A program made the translations under genes and the position numbers. The notes beneath the pieces were generated by a model. That model had not been told where the DNA came from and did not search any database. It was given only the letters and a program-made list of their open reading frames with translations. Positions 24,201 through 34,141 of a stretch of DNA of 60,000 nt are shown here, one piece after another. How positions within the stretch are numbered: position 1 is the stretch's first letter; every line of letters starts with the position of its first letter. Source of the DNA: Strigamia acuminata (lineage: Eukaryota; Arthropoda; Chilopoda; Geophilomorpha; Linotaeniidae); assembly GCA_949358305.1 (NCBI GenBank), contig OX442315.1:33756427-33816426 (forward strand). The letters run 5' to 3'.

Positions 24201-27200
24201 TTTAATCTGTAAATTTAATTTTCATGTTTTCCCTCTGCACGAGTATATAGAGTTAACAGTGTTTACTCCCAAGTTCCAAACTAAATTATGGATTAATTGT
24301 GCAATTATTGGTAGTAAGTGCATTTAGAAGTCATTTTTCGAAAGTAGAATGTACTAGGCATGTTCAAAGTTCGATTTTTACCATTTATTTAAACGGAATG
24401 GCATTAAAAAAAAAAAAACAGCCAAAAACCATTACCAAAATTCCGCAAAAACCAAAGCCACAACTGGAGTGGTTTTGTGAATCGGTTAATTCCGGGATTT
24501 GGTTTTTAATTCAAAATGGCCGCCTCAAACATTAGACCGACTGATCAAGTGTCATAAACACTTTCAGGGGTAGCATCCGTCTCCAAAAATGTGAGTAAAT
24601 GCTAAATTATGTTTAAAGAAGGGGCCACGACCACAATTCGTACTCGCGAGATCAAGAAACGGGACTAAAAACGAACACATTCACGGTTAAGCACGTTTTT
24701 GCGTACTATTTTGGCTGTTTTTATAAACGAGATAAACGGTACAAACTGTAACTTTGAACGCACCTTTTGTCTTTTAAATTATTGTTTAGTTGTGTTAAAC
24801 TCGATGCATTTGACAAATTTAAACAACATTGCGCTTCTGCATCAAACTCATTTCAAATACGCGTTCATTTAAAGATATTCTTCTATCATTACTGCCCTAT
24901 GGAAAGGAAAATGCACTTCAACTTTTCATACATTTAATTAACTTGCTGTCACACCACTGACCACTCTGTCATCATCTTTGTTTCTAACAATTTATTATTC
25001 TATGTAACCTTCCTTATCCTCCATCTTTTGTAGACACATTTCTTGTCATTATTGCCAGGCAATATTGAAGGAATTGAGTCTTAACAACTGTTATTTTCTT
25101 CAGTTTTTGTATCTATTATGCTTTGAATTTGTCTGCGAGTTAAGATTACCAACTCAAGATTCTGCAATTTCAGCCCGTAGTCATTGTTGACTATAGCGTA
25201 TCTCTGGCGCAAGCAGAGCCGTCATTAATCACCGAATAGCATTAGAAGTGTTAGAACGAGGCCAACAGACGACTTCTTCCATTTCTCTGTTATTGATCAA
25301 AAACAACAGACTGGTTTGCGTCTGTGGATTTTGTCGTTTTGTCGTTTATCTTTTATTTTCAATTGAATAACAATTCTAATAATTCCAATTCTAATAATTC
25401 CAATTCTAGTTATTCAAATTCTAATTCCACTAAACGCATTCATAAAGAAATGTAAACTAAACAGCGTTTTAAACAACATATTTAAACGCTTTGTCTCGGT
25501 CTAACTTAAAAAATGGCGGCCCATTTTGTCTGTTTTCAACAACAAACAACAAAACGTGTTGAAATGCAAGTTAAACATCGAACATGACGCCTACTATGTC
25601 TAACATTTGCTGCCTAAAATGCCCAGAAATGAGAAACAGACTTCACTTGTCGATCTCCCATCATTTGCAGTTGTCATTTCAACGAAAAACATGCATTCAA
25701 ATTTTCGGTTTACACCGTTTATGCCGTTTACAAAAACGGCCAAAAAAGTACACAAAAACGTGAATTTAATGTGTACGTTTTTAGGCCCGTTTGTTGTACA
25801 GAGTACATGGTGCATAAAAATTCATTTTCTTTCGTTTAACCAACGAATTGAGGTTGTGGCCACCTTACTTAAACATAATTTAGTATTTACTCACATTTTG
25901 AGAGGTTGATGCTTCGCCTCAAAGTGTTTATGACACTTGAAAGTCTGATCCGTTAATCTAACGTTCGAAGCGGCCATTTTGAATTTAGTTGTAAAAACCA
26001 AAACCCAACATAAACCGATTCATAAACCACTCCAGTCATAATTTTGATTTTTGTACTTTCTGGTGATAGTTTTTGGCTGCTTTTGACGTTATTCCGTTTA
26101 TAGAAACATTAAAAACCGTAAAACTCGAAACTTTGAATGCGCCTAGCGAGGCCTGCTTTTGTCTTCTACCAAAAACCACGTAAACAGAAACATTGAATGA
26201 CCCATGACTCTCAAAATAAATTCTCACTAAACCCATGTTCGCAACCCCAAATCGAATTTTAGAAACTCTCCCAGAAAAAAAGAAAAAAAATTAATGACTA
26301 GACTTCAGTTTGATATTCTTTTCCCAAGCCCCACTGATACACATAATCCTCTTTACGAATTTTATTAGAATTTTTTTTCTCTCCGAGCTTCCATTCAATT
26401 AAGAGATGGGGTGAAATAGGGCGACATCATTATTGAAAATAAGTTCTTTCAACATCAAACCCATCCAAGTCGACTCACTTTCCCCGACTGTATCATGGCT
26501 TCTTAGCTGAACTTTTCCCTCCCCAAGCTGCTTATATCACTCATCGCCTTGCTGCCAACGTCGACGTATATCTGATTACATCATCAAACTAGTGTTTCAT
26601 ACAAAACCAACACAAAAAAGAAAAGAAACCAAAAAAAAAATAATATCAGATAAAATGTCATTTTTATAATGAAATGTCGCTTTATCTTGTATTTTATAAG
26701 TACAGCAGATAGATCCAGGTTTTCAATTAGCTAGGTGCATTCGAAAAGTCATTTCGTCTGGTTTATCTTCTTTAAATCAGTCTGAACGCAAATTTTAGAT
26801 AGCGTTTTGAATAATAAAGTTGTTTAAAGGCTTTAAACTGCAATAAATTTTCAAACTCTAGACAGTAGACGCATTCGAAAACTCATTTAGACTAAACAGC
26901 ATTTTAAAACAACATATTTAAACTGCTTTACCAAGATCTATACAGTATATCTAATTTCAAAAAATGCTGGCCGTTAGTTGCAGTGAGCATGTGCACAACT
27001 TTTAAACAATAAAACATGTTCACACCACGGTTTTGGATCTCATCCGATGTTGCGAATGTAGATCCATTATTGGTGCGCGCGCTGATCTTTGTTCGTGGAT
27101 CTAGATCCGCTTGCCCAACAATTCCATTCGCCAATCGAGTTCCCACAACTCGACTCAACGATTGGATTCAGATACAGATACAGACAGACTTGTGCCTGCA

Positions 27201-30200
27201 CGGGCATGTGGCATAAGTCTGTCCGTAGTTATTGTTCACTATACTCAAAACCACCCCAACGTTGATCTATTTCAGCCGGTTTACGCCTAACTGTGTACTG
27301 TGTTTTACTACGCGGAAAAGTAGTTCTGTGTCAAAGCATCACCTTTGACATGTTGGTAATCGAGCACAATGTCTGGAGTTCGATTACAATTCTGGTGTTT
27401 TGGACTACTTTTTTGTGCCACTACACCAGTGAAATAGATCAACATTGGAGTGGTTTTGAGTATAGTCATGTAGATTTACTGGTCTAAACCAGAGATTCTT
27501 GAAGTGGGTCCGTGAGCAAGAGGCTGGTGGCCCACAAATAAGTTTATACTTCCATCAAAATTTCACTCTAGCTGACACAATGAAACAAAATATACTGTTC
27601 CGCTACAATACAAAGCTTGAGAAGCACTGCTCTAAATGACTGCGTATGCACTTACTGCATTCAACATTAATGACAACTGTCAAGATGAAAAGTTCTTCCC
27701 AACATGAAACCCCAACATTTTCAATGGTTAGACCAGTACAGTGGTCTTAACTGTAATACCTCATTTAAATCCAGTTCTAGTTCTTAGCGCAAACGCATTT
27801 AGCCCAAAATTATCTAGTTTAAAAATTTTTAAACTAGGTAATTCTAATCTAATTCGGTCATGTGAACTAGAGAACTGCCAAAGTCACTTCCCACAATACC
27901 GTGTGCAGCATGGTCAATTGATTGTCTATTGGCTGCATGCTAGCCTAGATTTTTGGTTAAAACAATTAATCCAGATATATTGTATTGTATTTTTGATACT
28001 TAGCATGGTTGTGGCCCCTAGCCCGAATGCCTATGAGTGATATTAGGTCATGCAAACCACAATTTGTAGGAAGACTTTCTTGAGAACCCATGTACACTCT
28101 TTAGGGAAGATTTATACTTCCTTTTTATCTATTGTGCATTTTACAAATCAGTTAAAGACAAATCTATAAATAACAAACCTTTTCTTTCCATAATTTCCTT
28201 CAATAATGTAGCTTTCCCAACAAGGTGCTTTACAAAACGTATTTAATCGAGTGCAATGTTGAGACAGCAGTTCTGTTCCATTACATTCATAATGGCCACT
28301 TGAAGTAGTAAATGCAGTTTTTTCCATCATCAAAAAACACCGTGGTGCATCACAGTTTCTGCAAAAACAAAACTATCACCAGAAAAAATGTTTCCAAATG
28401 CACCTACTGTGTCTCTGCTTGCAACAAGTTCCTTTCGGCTAATGTGGTTTGAATTAACAGGGCAGATTGACCATCTTGAGGACAAACAAACCCAAAAGGC
28501 CAAAGCCCAATATTCCTCCTCAATCTGCCTCTGTGAATGTGTACAGATTCAAATAATTTTCTAACTTGTAAACATAATGAAATTTAAATGTTCCATTCCA
28601 CATACCCTACAAAATCCTATAATTTTTCCGCCCTCATATTTTCAGAAGATTTGGTACAAAATGTGCTGGTTGTGAACAAGGAATTCCACCAACACAAATA
28701 GTGAGGAGAGCACAAGACAACGTCTACCACTTACACTGTTTCGTCTGTGTCATGTGCAACCGGCAGCTCAATACTGGCGATGAATTCTACTTGATGGAAG
28801 ACAACAAATTAGTGTGCAAAAGCGACTACGAAGCTGCCAAAGCCAAAGGTACGAAACGATGCAAATTCAAAAATTCTCTTATTGTTTGAAAAATCCAATT
28901 TTAGAAACTGATTTTGCAGATGCCGAAGGAGGAAACAAGAGACCACGTACCACCATTACAGCAAAGCAGTTAGAAACGCTGAAAAATGCATACAATAACA
29001 GTCCAAAACCAGCGAGACATGTGAGAGAACAATTGAGTCAGGACACAGGACTGGACATGCGTGTTGTGCAAGTGTGGTTCCAAAATAGACGAGCGAAGGA
29101 AAAAAGGCTCAAAAAGGATGCAGGACGTTCGCGATGGGGGCAATATTTCCGCAACATGAAACCGAATCGACGAGGATCCGGGGATAAAAGAAGGAGTGAT
29201 GACCAATCATCAGCTGAAGGTAATAAACATCTATTGCATTCAAAAAGTCGTCTTACAAGTTTTTGGCTATTTGTTTTGTGATGTTCAAAGATACAAACAC
29301 ACAAACACTTAAAACAGAAATTTTTAAATGCAGTTTAGAGTCGAGAGACACCATGTAAATACCGGGATTGAAAATGTGTTTACAGAGTAGCAAAAATAAT
29401 ATTTTTTTGAAAACAAATAACATTTTTATAATTAGTGGTTTTTACCTCTGTTTTGGATTTCTTGTTAGGCTTCCCGTATAATTTACTGTCTTGTTCGGTT
29501 GTCTCTCGCGTTATCCCGTATTTGAGTGGATTCGTGGTAAAGCTAAAAATACCAAATAAAAATTGATTTTCGAAAAAAAGTGAGGTCATGAAATAGAAAC
29601 TTAGATTTTGTTTAAAAGAAAAATTTAATTTTGTTTCAGTAAAAATAGAATTTTGTTTTAATAAAAATTGAATTTTGTTTTAGTAAAAATTGAATTTTGT
29701 TTTAATAAAAAATTAATTTTGTTTTAATAAAAATTTAATTTTGTTTTAATAAAAATTTAATTTTGTTTCAGTAAAAATAGAATTTCGTTTTAGTAAAAAT
29801 TGAATTTTGTTTTAATAAAAATTGAATTTTGTTTTAGTAAAAATTGAATTTTGTTTTAATAAAAATTCAATTTTCCTTTACTAAAAATTCAATTTCTTTT
29901 ACTAAAAATACAATTTCTTTTACTAAAAATTCAATTTCTTTCAGTAAAAATTCAATTTCTTTCAGTAAAAAATCTATTTCTTTCAGTAAAAATTCAATTT
30001 CTTTTACTAAAAAATCAATTTCTTTTACTAAAAAATCAATTTCTTTTACTAAAAATTCAATTTCATTTACTAGAAATTCAATTTCTTTCATAAAAATTCA
30101 ATTTCTTTCACTAAAAATTCAATTTCTTTTTTCCATGACCTGTATTATCAAAATCAGAAACAATGCCACGCCAACCCAACCCTACTTAAACATAAACATC

Positions 30201-30965
30201 ATAATTCAAATTCAAAAAACCTACCACAACAACTAAATCTCACCAATCACTCGCACCCTCCCGTTTATTGACATAATAAACATCAACAACACGTTGACAA
30301 ACTCCGCCATTTTCCTCCCGCAAACTCAACAGTGAACAAGAAACCACGCGACATCCGGGTACTCCATAAACCTAGCAAAAATTAAATTCAAAACAAAAAT
30401 AACAAAAATTATACAAAAAATCATAAAAAAAAACACCTTTTATCTACTTTTTTTTATTTAACTAGATGACATCATTAGTGATTTACCCCCGAATGGTGAC
30501 AGCTACGGCCACACACCTCCAATATCAGGTCTGATTGACCAGGAACATTCAATGGGTGCTCATCTGAACACGGCAACGTCTTCGCCCAACGGAGTGTACG
30601 CGCCGCCAATTCACGGACAGTTCAACGGGATGCCACCAGGGACACCCGGGCCTGGAACACCGCCGTACAATTTGTCAGGGTCACAATCTCCCGGTGCAAT
30701 GACACCACTGCCGCCTCCTCATCACCATCCGCCCCCACCGCTAGGTGCGGGCCCCTTTTCCTACGGTGCGGATGCGGGAGGGCTAGTTGCGTTTAATCCC
30801 GGACAAAACAGTGCCATGCCCCGGCTTATTGGAGCTAATGGGCCGGGTTCAGATGTCAGCAACAGTAGCAGCAATCAGGGCTATCCTGAATTCCCTCCAA
30901 GTCCTGCGTGTTCTTGGCTAGACGATGTCGAAACAAACACCAGTGCGCAAGCGCAGCAGTACTGA
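21158..30965 (+). CDS. Lhx3/4 (Lim3): LIM-homeodomain transcription factor Lhx3/4 (Lim3)
   Basis: Five coding exons give 444 aa: 21158-21314, 23661-23835, 28646-28848, 28920-29219, 30466-30965. All introns are GT-AG and in phase. LIM1 (from Cys58: CAGC..HARC..CIEC) and LIM2 (from Cys117: CAGC..HLHC..CVMC) each carry the usual eight zinc ligands. The homeodomain (about 185-244) begins [16 protein letters not shown] and contains [12 protein letters not shown]. The C-terminal [18 protein letters not shown] matches the Lhx3/4-specific tail and excludes Lhx1/5. In animals this nuclear factor specifies motor neurons and, in vertebrates, pituitary. Exon 1 (52 aa, Pro/Ser-rich) is inferred: its donor fits exon 2 exactly in phase and yields ..[11 protein letters not shown]. 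Introns 1, 2 and 4 are long and repeat-bearing. Intron 3 is 71 nt and has a second in-frame acceptor at 28,904, which would add ETDFA before the homeodomain. Confidence 0.93.
21642..22052. mobile_element. hAT-like MITE (TAGGCCTGTGC family), copy 2, in Lhx3/4 intron 1
   Basis: This 411-bp element has TIRs TAGGCCTGTGCGAATT and AATCGCACAGGCCTG. It is flanked by the 8-bp duplication TTGCTGGG (21,634-21,641) and TTGCTGGA (22,053-22,060). An 8-bp target duplication fits the hAT superfamily. The interior is rich in GATATATCGCA words and lacks a transposase frame. It is an internally longer relative of 16,618-16,779. Confidence 0.85.
22739..22884. mobile_element. GCATTCAAA-family MITE in Lhx3/4 intron 1
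   Basis: This 146-bp element has inverted ends CACTAGCTGCATTCAAAAAC and, on the other strand, CAGTAGCTGCATTCAAAAAT. The interior includes two GTTTAAAC-like words. A reverse-oriented relative lies at 1,231-1,353. No transposase is present. Confidence 0.8.
24313..24764 (+). repeat. dispersed repeat R1, copy 2, in Lhx3/4 intron 2
   Basis: It begins GTAAGTGCATTTAGAAGTC and ends ACTTTGAACGCACC, an imperfect inverted pair of GCATTCAAA-type termini. It shares most of its length with 11,394-11,820 and, inverted, with 25,691-26,146. Confidence 0.75.
25691..26146 (-). repeat. dispersed repeat R1, copy 3, inverted, in Lhx3/4 intron 2
   Basis: The ends are GCATTCAAATTTTCGG and CGAAACTTTGAATGCGCC, which are inverted repeats. 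The body is the reverse complement of copy 2, only about 0.9 kb away, so the pre-mRNA of intron 2 can fold into a long imperfect hairpin. A fragment of the 'CATGCGCAC' repeat lies just upstream at about 25,430-25,570. Confidence 0.8.
26730..27020. repeat. cluster of GCATTCAAA-type and 'CATGCGCAC' repeat fragments
   Basis: CTAGGTGCATTCGAAAAGTC (about 26,731) and CAGTAGACGCATTCGAAA (26,863-26,880) are two termini of the same MITE style. They are followed by a piece of the repeat also seen at about 8,816, 25,430 and 44,020 (CTAATTTCAAAAAATG.. GCATGTGCAC). Confidence 0.6.
27490..27629. mobile_element. 140-bp hAT-like MITE in Lhx3/4 intron 2
   Basis: The right end read in reverse (CAGTGCTTCTCAAGC) and the left end (CAGAGATTCTTGAAG) are imperfect TIRs of the common hAT type. 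The flanks GTCTAAAC (27,482-27,489) and CTCTAAAT (27,630-27,637) share six of eight bases as a decayed 8-bp duplication. Confidence 0.75.
29236..29334. mobile_element. small GCATTCAAA-family MITE in Lhx3/4 intron 4
   Basis: A segment of about 99 bp runs from TTGCATTCAAAAAGTC to AGAAATTTTTAAATGCAG. The ends are inverted versions of the family terminus. There is no coding content. Confidence 0.55.
29606..30130. repeat. composite minisatellite in Lhx3/4 intron 4 (22-nt then 21-nt units)
   Basis: To about 29,865 the unit is AATTTTGTTTTAATAAAAATTG (22 nt, about 11 copies). From there to 30,128 it is TTCAATTTCTTTTACTAAAAA (21 nt, about 12 copies). The second half stays open in one frame on each strand only because 21 is a multiple of three. 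Confidence 0.9.
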
Positions 30966-32677
30966 AACAAAATGAACAAATTAAACGGAAGTGACGTCAT
31001 TCATAATCACGTTTCATGAGAAAAGTCATCACCTAATTTTAAACAAAGAGAAAACATGAGTGTGTTTGTCTAGTCAAATGATTTAAAGTAGGAAAAAGAA
31101 ATGTAAAAAAAAAACAACGTCAGTTTTTATGACGTCATATTAATGAAGTGTGTTTATTTTATTTAATTATTATTTTTTTGTGTGTTTTGTTTATTTTGTT
31201 ATAGTTTTTTGGAATGGCTGAACTGAAGATGAAACAGGCACAGCATATCATTTTTTAAGAAGGCCTTTGTTCCTTCCAGACAGCGAAAACCAATCAAATT
31301 TATACAAAAATTAGAAATAAATAAATGAATTCTGTATTGCACGCAGGGAATTTTTTTTCTGTAATTTATGTCCATAGCTTTGTATATTTTATTTGTTTTA
31401 AATTTGGTTTATTGGTGTTGATTCAACCAATAAAATAAAAATTGAAGGTGCCAACAAGATGGGAATTTTGAATTTGAATCTGAATGTAATTTTATTTATT
31501 TGCCAAGTTCTCTATGAATGAAATTCCTTTTCTTTATTTGTTGATTTTATGATTAATCACTAATGGCTTTATTTATTAAGTTTTAGTTACTTTTATTTTA
31601 GTCTATATTTTTTTATATGAAAAAAATTTACCTTGGATGCAGAAGAAAGGTATAGAAGGCAAAAATTCTCGTCTTCAGAGTGACATAATGATATAATTTA
31701 CAAAATAAACATTCTCAAATAAATAAATTAAACGTGTCCATTTTCTTTATATTCAAAAGTGGAAAAAAATAGAAGCAGTTGTTTTAGCCCCTTTTCGACA
31801 AAATACCTTCGATTTATGCAAGTTATGCAATTTGTATATTTTACGTAATTTTAAAATGCAAATTTTGAAAAACATCACAAAAATTTCTTGGACTAAGACT
31901 AATGTCATTGAAATAAGTTAAAAATAGGGAATTTCAGAAAGCAAACACTTGAAGTGCAGCAACTACTTTCGTACGAGTGTTTGAACACCAAGGTACCGAG
32001 CCATCGGGTCCTTTATCAAATGCGCCAAAATTAGATTCGTGTAAAGTGCAACAGCACAAATTCAGAAAAGAAAAAAATGAAGAAACAAGAACCAACATGA
32101 ATAGATTCGATCGGCGCGTCTAGCGTGAAAAACCAGCAACTAACTATCAACCTCGCTCACTGCTTGCTCTTAAATCTTGATTAGTTGTTTGTATTTTGTC
32201 CGAAAAAACAAGGTATATAACCCGTTGGGTACACAAATTGCGGTGTACCCCTTGTGTTTTGGACACCTTTACTTACTTTTGACCTAATTAGTCGTTAAAA
32301 AAGAAAAAAAATATCATACTTGGTGGATTGAAGCAGATCATATCTAAAAATAATCGCAGAATGCCACTTTTTCACACTTGACAACTTCTTATGATGAGAT
32401 GAGTATACACCATTGAGTTGTTTGTTGTTGGTTCTTAAACAAATATACAAATTCTGTATCAAAACTTGTGATAAAAAATCATTTCTAGACCAAAAACTGA
32501 AAAATAAACTAAAGTATAACTCAGAGTATCAAATCCCTACTACCTTTTTTCCCACGAGGCGGCAGCACATTCCACAATGCTGTCGTCGGCTAATGGTGCG
32601 AAGCGGGACTTCAGCATCACTCACAGAGCTGCAAAACGTGATTTCTTCCTAACAAAACCGTGAAAAAACATCGCGGA
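30966..32677. other. Lhx3/4 3' UTR and intergenic DNA before DHPS
   Basis: AATAAA signals follow the Lhx3/4 stop at 31,316 and further downstream. Two perfect TGACGTCA palindromes lie in the 3' UTR (30,992 and 31,130). GGGTACAC (32,227-32,234) and GTGTACCC (32,243-32,250) form an 8-bp hairpin. No other gene is supported, and short frames before DHPS are chance. Confidence 0.5.
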
Positions 32678-34059
32678 ATGAGCGATAACGAATCAAAACG
32701 ACGCGCCGAAGCTGCCGTATTCGTAAGCAGTGCCAACCTACCCCAAGATGCAGTCACAATCTCCGGCTACGACTTCAACAACGGCATCGACCTCCACGCA
32801 CTGCTGCAAACATATAAAACAACCGGTTTTCAAGCCACGAATTTCGGCTCAGCTGTTGAGGAAATCAACAAAATGGTAACTATCCCACCCAACAAAACCG
32901 ATTTTTAATAAACAAAATTCACCTCGTCTTCCCTAGATCGCTAAACGAGCCGTTCCCTTAAACGAGGACCTCAAGGACGATTTCCTCGAAGAAGATCCAT
33001 TTCTCAAAAAGCGCACAAACTGCACAATTTTCCTCGGTTATACGTCGAACATGGTGTCGTCCGGTGTCCGAGACACCATCCGCTTCTTAGTACAACACAA
33101 AATGATCGACTGCGTGGTCACCACAGCTGGTGGCGTCGAAGAGGATCTAATTAAATGTCTGGCACCCACTTACTTAGGCGAATTTTCTTTAAATGGAAAA
33201 CAATTAAGGTCTAACAAATATTTATTTCCGAAACTACCCAATCTCAACTCGATATTATTCCAGGGATAAGGGTTTAAACAGGATAGGCAATCTACTAGTT
33301 CCTAACGAAAACTATTGCTCATTCGAAAACTGGGTGACGCCGATCCTCGATCAACTACACGAAGAACAGAAAACACAAAACATCATTTGGAGCCCGTCGA
33401 AAATCATCACGAGGCTAGGCCAAGTTATTAACAACCCCGACTCTATATTATATTGGGCCGCAAAGGTAATTTCGGCATTTTTCGTAACGAAATCTATAAT
33501 AACCTTACCGTAAATTGTAGAATCACATTCCAGTGTTTAGTCCGGCTTTAATCGACGGATCTCTCGGCGATATGATTTTCTTCCACTCGTTTAAACGAGC
33601 CGGTTTAGTTATAGATTTAGTGCAAGACATTCGACGGTTAAACAGCATCGCCCTCAAAGCCATTCACTCCGGAATGATCATTATCGGCGGATCGATTGTC
33701 AAACACCACATTTGTAACGCTAATTTGATGGTGAATAGTCAACCCACTGCTAGAACATCATAGAAAAGTGTATAACGAACGTTTTTCTTTGTTTTTCAGC
33801 GGAATGGCGCCGATTATGCGGTTTTCATCAACACCGGGCAAGAATTCGACGGGAGTGACAGCGGCGCTCGCCCGGACGAAGCAGTTTCTTGGGGAAAAAT
33901 TAAAAAAGAAGCCACTCCGATTAAAGTAAAAATTTTTTCTATTAAACTTTTCTATTAACCAATTTTTCTTTTTCTTTCTAGATTTATGCCGATGCTACTT
34001 TAGTTTTCCCCTTGCTCGTTGCAGAAACTTTTGCTAAGCAACATTTCCAAACCAAATGA
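32678..34059 (+). CDS. DHPS: deoxyhypusine synthase
   Basis: Six exons give 361 aa: 32678-32875, 32937-33208, 33264-33465, 33521-33730, 33800-33925, 33982-34059. Introns are 55-69 nt, GT-AG. The enzyme uses NAD and spermidine to attach the aminobutyl group to one lysine of eIF5A, the first step of hypusine formation, in the cytosol as a homotetramer. Family landmarks are in order: [83 protein letters not shown] (active-site His), [20 protein letters not shown] (the Lys that carries the enzyme-substrate intermediate) and [11 protein letters not shown]. The length is close to the human 369. The start is ATG 32,678, because the frame upstream continues only through a non-ATG codon. AATAAA directly abuts the stop codon (34,060-34,065). 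Confidence 0.97.
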
Positions 34060-34126
34060 AATAAAGAATTAAGTTAAACTTTGAGTTTGTTGGATTTTTT
34101 TTTTTTGTAAGAAAAAATAGTTTATT
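34060..34126. terminator. convergent poly(A) signals of DHPS (+) and ABCF1 (-)
   Basis: AATAAA at 34,060-34,065 starts right after the DHPS stop. TTTATT at 34,121-34,126 is AATAAA on the minus strand, 15 nt beyond the ABCF1 stop. The two stops are only 82 nt apart, so both 3' ends must lie in this gap or run into the neighbour. Confidence 0.7.
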
Positions 34127-34141
34127 ATTATAATTTCTTAA

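Noticed and set aside
23661-30965. Assignment to Lhx1/5
   Set aside because: LIM2 [19 protein letters not shown], homeodomain [16 protein letters not shown] and the SWLDDVE tail are Lhx3/4 features.
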